Positions 9,552 through 20,146 are shown, counted from the stretch's first letter. The stretch is DNA of 64,000 nucleotides from Campylobacter volucris (GCF_008245045.1 NZ_CP043428.1:372001-436000); one strand, 5' to 3'. The notes: a model not told the origin generated them from the letters alone. Translations and numbers: made by a program.

Positions 9552-11105
9552 TTATTTAGTATTTTTAATAAAAATGTGAGCTTTAAAATATATAAGCTTT
9601 CCTTCTTTATCTATGGTAAATTCCAAAGGAAGAAAAGTTATAATTAAGTCATTATCAAGTTTATATGTTAATGGCAAGTTTATATTATAAGCTTTTAAAG
9701 TTTGATTAAAATTTGAAATTTGTAAAATTGTTTTATCTTGCTCATAAAAATATAAAGTATTATCTTTAAAGTCCATGCTATATTTGTCATTTTTATTTTT
9801 ATTGGAAAAATTAAACAATACTTCATCATAAGCTTCATTTAGTTTGATATGATCTATAGTAAAATTTTTTTGCATAAAAAAATCAGGTTCTGAAATTAAT
9901 TTTTTTGTTTGATTGAGATCGTGTTTTGTTAAGAAATCTTCAAGATTGTCATAAGAGCTATTATGATCTAAATCTAGCTCATTTAATGTGTTATGGATGT
10001 CTTTAATTTGATAGTAGTATTCCATGCTAGTTTCATAATTAAGATGTGATTTATTTTGAGATATGATATTTTCTAATTTTTGTAGTTGGTATTGTTGAGA
10101 ATATATGCTGATTTTTGTAGCAAAAATTCCTAAAAATAAAGATATTATCATTAGTATATAAAAAGATAATCTAAGTGCTTTATTTTGATGAAAAGTACTT
10201 AAATAGCTTGCGATTAAAAGCCACAAATTAGCACCCAAAACAGCTAAACGCGTAGGAGTAAAACCATACTCAATAATTCTAACAATCACAGCATAAAATA
10301 CAAAAGTAGTTAAACACAATAATGTTATAAAAAAAGCATTAAGGATGATTTTTTTAATTTTATAAAAAGATAAATTAATCCAAAGTGCGCACAATAAAAC
10401 ATTACCAAACCAAAGACATAAATGAACAATACTAAGTTTTTCTACAAAATTTAAAAATACTCCAAAGGCATAACATAAAAGTAAAATAATATACAAAACA
10501 CTAAAAACATTGAGCATAAATATAAAAATTTTTTTAAAATTATATGATTTAAAATCTCCAAGTAGAAAAAGAGAAAAACACCCAGCACTAAAAATCCAAA
10601 AATTTAAAACATAAGGAATATCATAAGATAAATTGAATAAAAAAGAAAAAGATATAAAAAATATACCTATGAATATCCCAAAAATTACCCAAAATCCTAT
10701 GCTAAAAAAAAGTGCAGCTAAAAAATGTTCAAAAGTGTTAAAATCTTGAAATTTTCTTGCGCATATAAAAGCCATAAGAGCTATAATTAAAGAGATGTAA
10801 AAATTAAACAAGGTAATGTTGTTTGATAAAGAATGGTTTTCTTTAAAGATGAAATAAATAAAGATATAAAAAATTGTAGTTAAAAGTATTATCCATAAAT
10901 TATTTAAATTTTTATATGCTTGTTTTAAATTTAAACTTGTTTTTGTAAATGTCTCACAAGCAATAATAAAAAGCGTTAATAACAAAAAATCAATTATATT
11001 AAAACTAAAACCTGCTAAAAACCAAAAATATAAATAAAATATAGCACCAAGTGGATGATTTAATAAAGCTATATAAGTAGAATTTATAAAATTTTTAAAC
11101 ATCAA
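9552..11105 (-). CDS. DUF4153-like multi-pass membrane protein
   Basis: The 517-residue product has about ten hydrophobic segments in its first 330 residues, including a conserved-looking EYGFTPTRLAVLGANLWL stretch typical of DUF4153 proteins. A soluble C-terminal region of about 180 residues follows, rich in Asn, Asp and Lys. Function is unknown. Its start overlaps the end of the HIT-protein gene by 11 bases, so the two are probably co-transcribed and coupled. The domain assignment rests on the short signature and the topology. Confidence 0.65.
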   Translation of the reverse strand: MMFKNFINSTYIALLNHPLGAIFYLYFWFLAGFSFNIIDFLLLTLFIIACETFTKTSLNLKQAYKNLNNLWIILLTTIFYIFIYFIFKENHSLSNNITLFNFYISLIIALMAFICARKFQDFNTFEHFLAALFFSIGFWVIFGIFIGIFFISFSFLFNLSYDIPYVLNFWIFSAGCFSLFLLGDFKSYNFKKIFIFMLNVFSVLYIILLLCYAFGVFLNFVEKLSIVHLCLWFGNVLLCALWINLSFYKIKKIILNAFFITLLCLTTFVFYAVIVRIIEYGFTPTRLAVLGANLWLLIASYLSTFHQNKALRLSFYILMIISLFLGIFATKISIYSQQYQLQKLENIISQNKSHLNYETSMEYYYQIKDIHNTLNELDLDHNSSYDNLEDFLTKHDLNQTKKLISEPDFFMQKNFTIDHIKLNEAYDEVLFNFSNKNKNDKYSMDFKDNTLYFYEQDKTILQISNFNQTLKAYNINLPLTYKLDNDLIITFLPLEFTIDKEGKLIYFKAHIFIKNTK

Positions 11106-11472
11106 TAATAGACCTTATGTTTTTAAGTAAAAGTAAAGTAAAACCTTCAAAAGAAGGTAAATTTAAATCTTTCATTTTTCTTTGTTGTTTCCCCCACATG
11201 CATTCAGGAAAAAAAGCATCTTCTTTAAATCTTGCCATGACATGAAAATGTACTCTTGGCACATAGTTTGCAAAAGAAGCAATGTTGATTTTTTCAGGAT
11301 TGTAATACTCTTTTAGACTCTTTTCGCTAATCAATATAAAATCAAAAAGCATTTTTTGTATAAAAATTGGACAATCACTTAATTCTTTGTAAGATTCTTT
11401 AGTAAAAATTTTAATCCAAGGAATTTGAGAATTTTCCTTTTCTATATATAAAAAATCATTTTCATAAATCAT
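11095..11472 (-). CDS. HIT-family protein
   Basis: This 125-residue protein has the histidine-triad fold signature near residues 70-76 as RVHFHVMAR. The two later histidines, including the one expected to be the nucleophile, are kept, but the first histidine of the HxHxHxx triad is Arg. HIT proteins hydrolyse or transfer nucleotides, but the substrate cannot be told from sequence. A terminator-like hairpin separates it from fumC, so it has its own transcription or relies on read-through. Confidence 0.75.
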   Translation of the reverse strand: MIYENDFLYIEKENSQIPWIKIFTKESYKELSDCPIFIQKMLFDFILISEKSLKEYYNPEKINIASFANYVPRVHFHVMARFKEDAFFPECMWGKQQRKMKDLNLPSFEGFTLLLLKNIRSIIDV

Positions 11473-11485
11473 ATTAATTCTTCAA

Positions 11486-11512
11486 AAAAGACTAGGATAA
11501 TCCTAGTCTTTT
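11486..11512 (-). terminator. Rho-independent terminator after fumC
   Basis: A 12-bp inverted repeat (arms 11486-11497 and 11501-11512) with a three-base loop lies directly after the fumC stop. On the minus strand it is followed by a run of Ts, the classical intrinsic terminator layout. Confidence 0.85.
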
Positions 11513-11514
11513 GA

Positions 11515-12906
11515 TTATTTTTTTGGACCTATCATTTTGGTAGGATCTACAAATTTAGCAAAATCTTCTTGACTAACTAAACCAAGTTCCATAGCGCTTT
11601 CTTTTAAAGATATTCCTTTTTTGTGCGCATTTTTAGCTACTTTTGCCGCATTTTCATAACCAATATGTGGATTTAATGCAGTAACTAGCATTAAAGAATT
11701 ATGCAAGTTAAAATCAATTTTTTCTTTATTTGGTTCTATGCCTACTGCACAATGGATATTAAATGAATGCATAGCATCAGCTAGTAAATCAAGACTTTGT
11801 AAAAAATTATAAATAATTACAGGCTTAAAAACATTAAGCTCAAAATTTCCCTGACTTGCTGCAAATCCTATCGTAGCATCATTTCCCATTACTTGCACAG
11901 CTACCATGGTGATAGCTTCACATTGAGTAGGATTTACTTTACCTGGCATGATAGAGCTTCCTGGTTCATTTTCTGGTATGTTAATTTCTCCTAAGCCACA
12001 TCTTGGTCCTGAAGCAAGCCATCTAATATCATTTGCTATTTTCATTAAATTTGCAGCCAAACCTTTCATAGCACCATGAGTAAAATTAATCGCATCATGG
12101 CTTGTTAGAGCATGAAATTTATTTGGACTTGACACAAATTTAGTGCCTATTAGTCTGCTTAGTTCTTCGCTTACTTTTTCACTAAGTTCTGGATGAGCGT
12201 TCAATCCTGTGCCAACTGCTGTTCCACCAATTGCTAATTCTCTTAATGTTGGTAAAGAAGCAATGATTTGCTCTTTTGAATGAGTAAGCATAGATAAATA
12301 TCCGCTAAATTCTTGTGCTAAAGTTAGCGGAGTAGCATCTTGAAGATGTGTGCGTCCTATTTTTATAATACCTTCAAAATCTTTTACTTTTTTTTCAAAA
12401 GTAGCTATAAGTTCATCTAAGGCTGGTATTAATTTTTTTTCTACTTGTTCTACTGAAACTATACTCATGGCAGTTGGAAAAGTATCGTTTGAGCTTTGAG
12501 ACATATTTACATGATCATTTGGATGAACGAGTTTTTCTTTTCTAAAGTCTCCACCCATAATTTCAGTAGCACGATTTGCAATCACTTCGTTCATGTTCAT
12601 ATTGCTTTGTGTGCCTGAGCCTGTTTGCCATATAGCTAGAGGAAAATTATCATCAAATTTGCCTGCTACTATTTCATCGCAAGCTTGCACTATGGCATTT
12701 TTTTTAGCATCATCTAATTTTCCAAGTTTATTATTTACAATAGCTAAAGATTTTTTCAAATTTGCAAAAGCATAGATTAAAACTTTTGGCATTTTTTCTA
12801 TACCAATCTTAAAATTTTCAAAACTTCTTTGAGTTTGAGCACCCCAATATTTTTCATCAGGAACTTTAATTTCTCCCATAGTATCATGTTCGATTCTATA
12901 TTCCAT
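11515..12906 (-). CDS. fumC: Fumarate hydratase, class II
   Basis: This 463-residue iron-independent fumarase interconverts fumarate and malate in the citric acid cycle. The superfamily signature [11 protein letters not shown] is near residue 318, with the other active-site segments [10 protein letters not shown] and [13 protein letters not shown] clearly present. Length is standard for the tetrameric class II enzyme. It stands alone between two minus-strand units, with a terminator directly after the stop and about 130 AT-rich bases upstream. Confidence 0.98.
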   Translation of the reverse strand: MEYRIEHDTMGEIKVPDEKYWGAQTQRSFENFKIGIEKMPKVLIYAFANLKKSLAIVNNKLGKLDDAKKNAIVQACDEIVAGKFDDNFPLAIWQTGSGTQSNMNMNEVIANRATEIMGGDFRKEKLVHPNDHVNMSQSSNDTFPTAMSIVSVEQVEKKLIPALDELIATFEKKVKDFEGIIKIGRTHLQDATPLTLAQEFSGYLSMLTHSKEQIIASLPTLRELAIGGTAVGTGLNAHPELSEKVSEELSRLIGTKFVSSPNKFHALTSHDAINFTHGAMKGLAANLMKIANDIRWLASGPRCGLGEINIPENEPGSSIMPGKVNPTQCEAITMVAVQVMGNDATIGFAASQGNFELNVFKPVIIYNFLQSLDLLADAMHSFNIHCAVGIEPNKEKIDFNLHNSLMLVTALNPHIGYENAAKVAKNAHKKGISLKESAMELGLVSQEDFAKFVDPTKMIGPKK

Positions 12907-13035
12907 GGACTTTCCTTTTAAATTAAAATTGTAATTATATTTAAACGCAAATAAACCTAAAATTAGCTTTAATTTAAAAAATATTTTTTAAAAATTTATT
13001 TAATTGTAGTTTTTTGACAAAACTACACATTGTAT

Positions 13036-14835
13036 TTATTCTACGGTTACACTTTTTGCTAAATTTCTTGGCATATCTACATCATTGCCTAATCTTATGG
13101 AAACTTCTAAGGCTAAAAGCTGTAAGATTACCATCATTTCAAAAAATTCACACATATAATGTTCTTGATTAGAAGTTTTGATAAAATCATCGCTTAAATC
13201 AAAATCAATAGGCGATATAGCAAGCAAAGTAGAATCTCTTGCTGCAAGTTCTTCGACATTAGATTTAGTTTTTTCATAAAGACAATTTTTTGGCATTAGT
13301 GCAACGGTGAAAAGTTCGCTATCAGCTAAAGCTATAGGCCCATGTTTCATTTCACCTGCTGGATAGCCTTCGGCGTGTAGATATGAAATTTCTTTGAGTT
13401 TTAAAGCTCCTTCTAAAGCCAAAGGATAAAACACATCTCTTCCTATAAAGAAAAATCCATGCCCATGTAAGTATCTTTTTGAAATTCTATGTACTTTTTC
13501 ATGTAAATTTTGACTCACTTTAACGATATTTGGCAAAGTTCTTAAGGCTTGAATTTCTTTACTCATATCAAAATTTGCTTTTTGTGCAAGATAGATTGCA
13601 AACATCCATAAAGTTGCAACTTGTGTTGCAAAAGCTTTTGTTGATGCCACACCCTTTTCAATACCTGCTCTAGTGAGTAAAGATATATCAGCAAGACGCA
13701 CGATGTTAGAATTATCTACATTGCATATTGCTAAAGTTTTTACCCCTTGAGCTTTTGCTATTTTTAAAGCTTCAAGTGTATCAGCAGTTTCTCCACTTTG
13801 TGAAATTACCACAAAAAGAGTATTTTTTCCTATAATAGCTTCTCTATATCTAAATTCACTTGCTACTTCTACTTTGGTTTTAACTTTAGCAAGTCTTTCA
13901 AGCAAATATGCTCCACTTAGTGCTGCATGATAGCTTGTTCCGCAAGCACAAAAAGTGATTTCTTCAATATCTTTTAAAATTTCTTCATTGATATCTTCAA
14001 AAACGATTTCTTCTCCTTGCAAACGCCCCATTAAAACTTCACCTAAGACCCTGCTTTGCTCATAAATTTCTTTTTCCATGAAAAATCTATAGCCATCTTT
14101 TTGTGCAAAGCTTTTATCTTGACTTAAAACTACAAAGTTAGGTTGAATGCAAGCTTGATCATGACAAAGTTTGCATTCTTTTAAATTTACATAACCATAA
14201 TCACCATCTTCAAGATAAGCTACTTTATCTACCAAAGAAATTAATGGCGCATCACTTGAGGCAAAATAATATTCGTTTTCATCGCCATTTTTGCCTATGA
14301 TTAAAGGCACAGCATTTTTTGCAAAATAAATAGTATTTGGATCCTTTTTGCTAATAAGTAAAATTGCATAAGCACCTTTTAATTCGCTAATTGTTTTTTT
14401 AAAAGCTTCAAAAGGCTCATGATTGCGTGCATGATATTCAAACAAATGAACTATAACCTCAGTATCAGTTTGACTTAAAAAACTAATACCTTTTTGGCTA
14501 AGTTGGTTTTTTAATTTTTGATAATTTTCGATAATTCCATTATGTATCACACAAGAATACTCTCCTAAATGTGGATGAGCATTTATTTCTGTTGGTTTTC
14601 CATGTGTTGCCCAGCGTGTGTGTCCTATAGCCAAACCAAAGCCTTCGCTATCAAATTGTTTGGTTTTATTAGCTAAATTTTCTAACTTTCCTACTGCTTT
14701 GAAAAAATCAAGCTCTCCATCTTTCATTACAGCTATACCAGCACTATCATAACCTCTATATTCTAATTCTTTTAAACCATCAAGAATGATTTTTTTCTTT
14801 TCTTTGTTGCCTATGTATCCTACAATTCCACACAT
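13036..14835 (-). CDS. glmS: Glutamine-fructose-6-phosphate aminotransferase (isomerising)
   Basis: GlmS makes glucosamine 6-phosphate, the first step to UDP-GlcNAc for peptidoglycan and lipooligosaccharide. The mature N terminus would be Cys2 (MCGIVGYIG), the glutaminase nucleophile, and the HTRWATHGKP segment follows. Two SIS sugar-isomerase domains occupy the second half (CGTSYHAALSG and VISQSGETADT in the first). The C terminus DMPRNLAKSVTVE is the family's conserved tail. At 599 residues it is typical. It lies 3 bases after the GlnD-like gene. No glmS ribozyme is present upstream. Confidence 0.97.
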   Translation of the reverse strand: MCGIVGYIGNKEKKKIILDGLKELEYRGYDSAGIAVMKDGELDFFKAVGKLENLANKTKQFDSEGFGLAIGHTRWATHGKPTEINAHPHLGEYSCVIHNGIIENYQKLKNQLSQKGISFLSQTDTEVIVHLFEYHARNHEPFEAFKKTISELKGAYAILLISKKDPNTIYFAKNAVPLIIGKNGDENEYYFASSDAPLISLVDKVAYLEDGDYGYVNLKECKLCHDQACIQPNFVVLSQDKSFAQKDGYRFFMEKEIYEQSRVLGEVLMGRLQGEEIVFEDINEEILKDIEEITFCACGTSYHAALSGAYLLERLAKVKTKVEVASEFRYREAIIGKNTLFVVISQSGETADTLEALKIAKAQGVKTLAICNVDNSNIVRLADISLLTRAGIEKGVASTKAFATQVATLWMFAIYLAQKANFDMSKEIQALRTLPNIVKVSQNLHEKVHRISKRYLHGHGFFFIGRDVFYPLALEGALKLKEISYLHAEGYPAGEMKHGPIALADSELFTVALMPKNCLYEKTKSNVEELAARDSTLLAISPIDFDLSDDFIKTSNQEHYMCEFFEMMVILQLLALEVSIRLGNDVDMPRNLAKSVTVE

Positions 14836-14838
14836 TTT

Positions 14839-17199
14839 TTACTCGCTTATTAGTGATTTTAAAATTTTTTCCTTATAATCATGCAAATTTTCATTTTTAT
14901 GCAAGATTAAAACATTTCTGGTTCTTTCCTTTATAGTCTGGATTTTAGCTGCACTTAAAACTATGTCATAATTTGCCAAAACACTCATAACATAAGCCAT
15001 TAAACCTTTTTGGTCTTTTGTGTTTAAGGTTATCTTGGCATAGTTTTTAGAATAATCCATGTCTAATTTTAATTCATCTTTTTTAATGTTTGGTTTTTTT
15101 AATTTTTTTTGTATTTTTATATGCAATTTTGAATTTAACAAATTTTCTAAACTTTGTTTTTGTTCATCACTAACAATGTCAGAATATTCAAATTTTAAAT
15201 ACACCTTATCATCAAACAATTCAAAATAACTCATAAAAATTAAATTTAAAGAGCTTAAAGAATTGAGTATATTTTCTATGTTATTTTTTTTATTCATAAT
15301 GATTTCTAGGGTGAAATTATCTTTATTATCAAGCCAAAATGCAAAAATTTGTTCTTGGGCGATTTGAGTAATTTTGATGATTTTTTCAAAACTATTTTTG
15401 ATAAAAAACAAATTTGATTTTATGTGAGCGATATTTGTTTGTGTTTGTTTGTCAAGATCTATAAAGGCTTTACTTCTTTTTAAAGTTTGTTCTTTTTTGA
15501 CTCTTCTTTGCCCCTCATCAATTAAATTTTCATCTTCAAAGCCCTCAAGAGCATTTTGATATAATTTTTCTAAGCTTTTATAATAAAAATTATTTTCTAT
15601 TTTTAAAGCTTTAGCATTGCATAAAGATAAAATTTGAAGTATTTTTAAAGTATTTATATCACAAAGTTTTGCTATGAAATTTAATACTATAGTTTGATTA
15701 TAAATATCTTCTTTTTCTATGATATCTTTAAAAGCATTAAAATTTTTAAATAATCTTAACCCAAGTTCTAAAATTTTATCTTCTATATTAAATTTACTAA
15801 CATAGGCTCTATAAATATTAGCCAAAGATATTTCATTTTCTTCTTTAATGGCGCTTAAAAGTATGGTTAATTTAAGAGTTAATAAAATATTTTCATTAAA
15901 TTCTGTTTCTTGTTCTTCAAAGTAATACAAGCAAAGTAAAGCTCTATCAAGAGCACTATAAATGCCTTCTTCTTCGAGTAAAAACCTGCTTTGAGTTAAA
16001 GGTTTGCAAAAATCTTTTAAAACATTTGCATCTAAAAGAAGTTTTAAAATGCTATAAGAATGTTTTCGTTTTAAAATTGCTTCAAAAAGCTCCAAATTTA
16101 ATTCTTTATTTTTGGCTCGTTTTATGGCAAAAATAAGTTTTATATCAAAATGATAATTTTTATCTTCTAATTTCAAAAGATTTTGTAAGATATGGTTTAA
16201 GTCTTTTTCTTGGTTATTATAAGCAAAATAATCATTTTGTAAAAAGTTAGAATTTAAAATATTAAAGTGTTTTTCTTGCACACATCTTGATAAAAAATGC
16301 GTATAAATTCCACAAGTGTGCATACTTTGTAATGCTTTTTGTGTGAGTATAGAACTAAGATCTAAATTTTTCTTTTCTTTTTTATGCATTAAATTTGCAA
16401 GTTCTTGGGTATTATGTATAAAAAAAGTATTGGTATTTTTACCTTCTAAAAGATTCATAGCACATTTAAGTGAAAACAAAAAATCACTCGCAAGCTTAAA
16501 TTCACTCATTTCTTTTTCATTAATAAAATTTAACATATAATTTTTTGGACTATCTTTGTATAAGATATTTAAATTTTCAATATCTAATTGCTCATCAAGT
16601 CCACCAAAGTTTTTATTGATATCAAATTCTTGTTGGAGAAGTATTTTTTCAAAAGAATTAAATTTTTGGATAATTTTTAAAGCAAATTCATCTTTTAATT
16701 CAGTTTGTACTTGAGTAATTTTTTCTTTGATTTGCTTAAATAAAAATTTCGATCCGCAGATAAATCTGTATTGTAAAATATTTTGTTTTAGCTCATTTTT
16801 TGCTATATTATAAAGCCCATTAAGCTCACAAATTTGATAGTTTATATTTAAATTAATATCGTTTAAAATTCCTATAAAACTTTTCATTAAAGGCTTGACA
16901 TTATACGCTTTGATATCTTTATATATTAAGAGTAAGTCTACATTTTCTTTGATGCTTAAATTATTTTTTGCATATTGTTTGATAGCTAAAATACAAAGTG
17001 GAATTTTTTCATCGTTTGGGAAAAAATCATCAAAATAATCATTTAAAACTAATTCATAAGAATCTTCTATAAAATGATCTATTTCTTTAGAATGATAAAA
17101 GCTAAAAGAACCTTGCTTTAAAAAAAGCCTTGAGCAGTAAGCTTCATAATCTTTTAAAGAATTTTTTAATTTTTGAATTTTTTCTATATTAAGGCTCAC
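14839..17199 (-). CDS. GlnD-like protein with degenerate nucleotidyltransferase domain
   Basis: The 786-residue product starts at GTG (17199) behind AAGGAT. It has the overall plan of GlnD (PII uridylyltransferase): an N-terminal region ending in GGLDEQLDIENLNIL, which resembles the GGLRD-type motif, a helical middle part, and a C-terminal ACT-like region (residues about 710-780, TLNTKDQKGLMAYVMSVLA). The N-terminal catalytic GxG and DxD signature of active nucleotidyltransferases is not seen; only a weak NVDLLLIY remains. I also see no clear HD phosphohydrolase motif. C. jejuni has the same gene next to glmS, annotated as a putative nucleotidyltransferase. It may be an inactive nitrogen sensor; that is inference. 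Confidence 0.7.
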   Translation of the reverse strand: MSLNIEKIQKLKNSLKDYEAYCSRLFLKQGSFSFYHSKEIDHFIEDSYELVLNDYFDDFFPNDEKIPLCILAIKQYAKNNLSIKENVDLLLIYKDIKAYNVKPLMKSFIGILNDINLNINYQICELNGLYNIAKNELKQNILQYRFICGSKFLFKQIKEKITQVQTELKDEFALKIIQKFNSFEKILLQQEFDINKNFGGLDEQLDIENLNILYKDSPKNYMLNFINEKEMSEFKLASDFLFSLKCAMNLLEGKNTNTFFIHNTQELANLMHKKEKKNLDLSSILTQKALQSMHTCGIYTHFLSRCVQEKHFNILNSNFLQNDYFAYNNQEKDLNHILQNLLKLEDKNYHFDIKLIFAIKRAKNKELNLELFEAILKRKHSYSILKLLLDANVLKDFCKPLTQSRFLLEEEGIYSALDRALLCLYYFEEQETEFNENILLTLKLTILLSAIKEENEISLANIYRAYVSKFNIEDKILELGLRLFKNFNAFKDIIEKEDIYNQTIVLNFIAKLCDINTLKILQILSLCNAKALKIENNFYYKSLEKLYQNALEGFEDENLIDEGQRRVKKEQTLKRSKAFIDLDKQTQTNIAHIKSNLFFIKNSFEKIIKITQIAQEQIFAFWLDNKDNFTLEIIMNKKNNIENILNSLSSLNLIFMSYFELFDDKVYLKFEYSDIVSDEQKQSLENLLNSKLHIKIQKKLKKPNIKKDELKLDMDYSKNYAKITLNTKDQKGLMAYVMSVLANYDIVLSAAKIQTIKERTRNVLILHKNENLHDYKEKILKSLISE

Positions 17200-17271
17200 A
17201 ATTTATCCTTAAATTATATTTTTTAAATCATATCAAAAATATTTTGTATTAAATTTTAAGTAAGTTGAAAA

Positions 17272-17277
17272 TATAAT
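17272..17277 (+). promoter_or_regulatory. Sigma70 -10 element before mqnE
   Basis: TATAAT is placed 31 bases before the mqnE ATG in the divergent gap. No matching -35 is seen, as is usual for Campylobacter promoters. Confidence 0.5.
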
Positions 17278-17308
17278 TATGTTTTTAATTTCTAAAAATG
17301 GTTAGATA

Positions 17309-18373
17309 ATGCAAACAATTATTCAAAAATTAGATAACGAAGAAAGATTAAATGAAGAAGAAGCTAATCAACTTTGGGATTTAGATCTTTTTACTTTAGG
17401 TAAATACGCTCAAAAAATTCGCACAAGATTACATGGAAAAAAAGTTTATTTTAATATCAATCGTCATATAAACCCTACTAATATTTGCGCAGACACTTGT
17501 AAATTCTGTGCTTTTTCAGCTCATAGAAAAAATCCAAATCCTTATACCATGACTCATGAAGAGATTATGAAAATCGTAGATGAAACAGTTCAAAGAGATA
17601 CTAAAGAAATTCACATTGTTTCAGCACATAATAAAAACACTTCATGGCAGTGGTATTTAGAAATTTTTAGGATGATAAAGCAAAAATATCCATTTTTACA
17701 TATTAAAGCCTTAACTGCTGCTGAGGTTGATTTTTTAAGCAGGGCTTTTGATATGAGCTATGAAGAAGTTATAGATAAAATGCTTGAATATGGTGTTGAT
17801 TCTATGCCAGGTGGTGGTGCTGAAATTTTTGATGAAGAAATTAGAAAAAAGATTTGTCATGGCAAGGTTAGTAGTCAAAATTGGTTAAAAATTCACAAAC
17901 TTTGGCATGAAAAGGGAAGATTAAGCAATGCTACTATGCTTTTTGGACATATAGAAAATAGAACCCATCGTATCAATCACATGATAAGACTTAGAGAACT
18001 TCAAGATCAAACCAAAGGTTTTAATGCTTTTATTCCACTTGTTTGGCAGCAAGATAATAGCTTTATAACAGGTAAAAAACCTTTAGGTTCAGTAGAAATT
18101 TTAAAAACACTTGCCATCGCAAGAATAGTTTTAGACAATATTAAAAACATCAAAGCTTATTGGGCAACTATGGGGATAAATTTAGCCATGGTAGCGCAAG
18201 ATTTTGGTGCTAATGATTTAGATGGCACTATAGAAAAAGAAAGCATACAAAGTGCAGGAGGTGCAAAAAGTTCTAATGGATTGAATTTAAAAACTTTTAT
18301 AGAAATGATACAAAGTTCAGGTTATGTTGCCATAGAGCGAGATAGCTTATATAATGAATTAAAAAATTATTAA
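17309..18373 (+). CDS. mqnE: Aminofutalosine synthase MqnE (radical SAM)
   Basis: MqnE joins a chorismate-derived carboxyvinyl benzoate to S-adenosylmethionine to give aminofutalosine in the futalosine route to menaquinone, the quinone used by Campylobacter respiratory chains. The 354-residue sequence has the CX3CX2C cluster motif at Cys60, Cys64 and Cys67 (ICADTCKFC), followed by the HIVSAHN and MPGGGAEIF segments common to MqnE/MqnC. The related MqnC is distinguished by different loops, so MqnE is the better call. The next two genes follow closely on the same strand. Confidence 0.9.
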   Translation: MQTIIQKLDNEERLNEEEANQLWDLDLFTLGKYAQKIRTRLHGKKVYFNINRHINPTNICADTCKFCAFSAHRKNPNPYTMTHEEIMKIVDETVQRDTKEIHIVSAHNKNTSWQWYLEIFRMIKQKYPFLHIKALTAAEVDFLSRAFDMSYEEVIDKMLEYGVDSMPGGGAEIFDEEIRKKICHGKVSSQNWLKIHKLWHEKGRLSNATMLFGHIENRTHRINHMIRLRELQDQTKGFNAFIPLVWQQDNSFITGKKPLGSVEILKTLAIARIVLDNIKNIKAYWATMGINLAMVAQDFGANDLDGTIEKESIQSAGGAKSSNGLNLKTFIEMIQSSGYVAIERDSLYNELKNY

Positions 18374-18384
18374 GGATATATAAA

Positions 18385-19698
18385 ATGGATTTTTTTAAAC
18401 TTAAAGAGCATAAAAGTGATGTAAGAACTGAAATTTATGCTGGTATTGTTACATTTTTGTCGATGATTTATATCATTCCTGTAAATGCTAATATAGTAAG
18501 CAATTCTGGTATGCCATTGGAAGCTTTAATTATTGCAACTGCTTTGGTAACTATCATTGCAACTGCTTTTAGTGCTTTATTTTCAAATACTCCTATTGCT
18601 ATGAGTGTAGGTATGGGACTAAATACTTATTTTACTTTTGGGGTTTGTAATACTTATCAAATTCCTTGGCAAACAGCATTAGGAGCTGTATTTATTTCAG
18701 GAGCTATTTTTACTTTACTTTCTTTTACAAATTTTAGAGTTTGGGTTGTAAAAAGCATTCCTGAAGATTTAAGAAGAGCAATTTCTGCAGGTGTTGGTAC
18801 TTTTATCGCTTTTATAGGTTTATCTCAAATGGGAATTATAGTCAAAAGTGAAGCAACTTTGGTAACATTAGGAGATCTTTCTAGCACCAAGGTTTTATTT
18901 GGCTTATTTGGCTTATTTTTAGTTTTTACTTTTTGGGCTTGGAAGATTAAATCAGCTTTTATTTTAGCTGTAATCATTAGTGCTTTATGTGCATGGATTT
19001 TTAATATAGATGGAGCTTCTTTTCCACAAGAATTTATTTCTTTACCCGTGATTAATGGAGAAAATGGTTTAAGTGCTATTTTTGGTCAGCTTGATATTAA
19101 GGGTGCATTAGAATTAACAATGATTCCTATTATATTAACTTTTTTTGTAACCCAACTTTTTGATGGTATAGGGACTATAACAGGTGCTGGTGCTAGAGGT
19201 AAAATTTTTGATAGCAAAGATGGTGAAAAAAAATTAGGAAGAACTCTAGGAGCGGATGCAGCTGGTTCGGTAATGGGATCGGTTGTTGGTACTTCTACTG
19301 TAACTGCATTTGTGGAAAGTTCAACAGGTGTAGAAACTGGTGGCAGAACAGGACTTACTGCCTTAGTAACAGCGATATGTTTTATTTTTACTTTATTTTT
19401 GCTTCCAGTATTTAAAGCAATCCCTGCAAATTCTATTTATCCGATTTTAGTTTTAGTAGGTGTTTTGATGTTTATGGAAGTTACTAATATAAATTTCAAA
19501 GATAAATCTATCGCCGTGAGTGTTTTTTTCATAGTTACTATGATGCCTTTAACTTATTCTATAACAAATGGTATAGCCTTTGGATTTATAGCTTATATCT
19601 TAATGTGCATTATGCAAAAAGAATTTTCAAAAATCACTTTTGGCGTGGTTGTTTTAGGTTTTATTTCTTTATTAGTATTTTTATTACAAGGACATTAG
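18385..19698 (+). CDS. NCS2/AzgA-type purine permease
   Basis: This is a 437-residue, roughly 12-14 helix transporter of the AzgA-like branch (adenine, guanine or hypoxanthine with protons). Characteristic segments are EIYAGIVTFLSMIYIIPVN near the N terminus, SVGMGLNTYF, and the central GTITGAGARGKIFD and GTSTVTAFVESSTGVETGGRTG loops. It is 11 bases downstream of mqnE and one base before a phosphoribosyltransferase gene, which fits base uptake followed by trapping as nucleotide. Confidence 0.9.
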   Translation: MDFFKLKEHKSDVRTEIYAGIVTFLSMIYIIPVNANIVSNSGMPLEALIIATALVTIIATAFSALFSNTPIAMSVGMGLNTYFTFGVCNTYQIPWQTALGAVFISGAIFTLLSFTNFRVWVVKSIPEDLRRAISAGVGTFIAFIGLSQMGIIVKSEATLVTLGDLSSTKVLFGLFGLFLVFTFWAWKIKSAFILAVIISALCAWIFNIDGASFPQEFISLPVINGENGLSAIFGQLDIKGALELTMIPIILTFFVTQLFDGIGTITGAGARGKIFDSKDGEKKLGRTLGADAAGSVMGSVVGTSTVTAFVESSTGVETGGRTGLTALVTAICFIFTLFLLPVFKAIPANSIYPILVLVGVLMFMEVTNINFKDKSIAVSVFFIVTMMPLTYSITNGIAFGFIAYILMCIMQKEFSKITFGVVVLGFISLLVFLLQGH

Positions 19699-19699
19699 A

Positions 19700-20140
19700 A
19701 TGTATTATTACTCTTATGAAGAATTTCAACAAGAAATCATCCCTTTTACGCGTAAAATTAAAGAAGAATTTAATCCAGAAGTTTTACTAGCTATTGCAAG
19801 AGGTGGTATGACTTTAGGACACTTTTTAGCTGAAGGTTTAGAAAATAGAAATTTATTTTCTTTAAATTCTATCCATTATGAAGATACGCAAAAACTAGAT
19901 ACTTTTAAAATTTTTAATATCCCTGATCTTAGTGCATATAAAAAAGTTCTTTTAGTAGATGATATAATCGATAGCGGCGAAACAATGATGGAAATTAAAA
20001 AAATTTTAATGCAAAAATATCCTCACTTAGAGCTTCAAGTTGCTAGTGTATTTTATAAAAGCTCTGCTTTGCTAATTCCAGAATTTTATATCAAAGAAGC
20101 AAAAGAATGGATAGAATTTTTTTGGAGTATCAAAATTTAG
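19700..20140 (+). CDS. Type I phosphoribosyltransferase (purine salvage)
   Basis: The 146-residue protein has the PRPP-binding motif VLLVDDIIDSGETM around residues 87-100 and an early ARGG loop, as in xanthine-guanine phosphoribosyltransferases. Together with the adjacent purine permease it probably salvages guanine, xanthine or hypoxanthine. Substrate preference cannot be decided from sequence. Confidence 0.85.
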   Translation: MYYYSYEEFQQEIIPFTRKIKEEFNPEVLLAIARGGMTLGHFLAEGLENRNLFSLNSIHYEDTQKLDTFKIFNIPDLSAYKKVLLVDDIIDSGETMMEIKKILMQKYPHLELQVASVFYKSSALLIPEFYIKEAKEWIEFFWSIKI

Positions 20141-20146
20141 TCTTTT

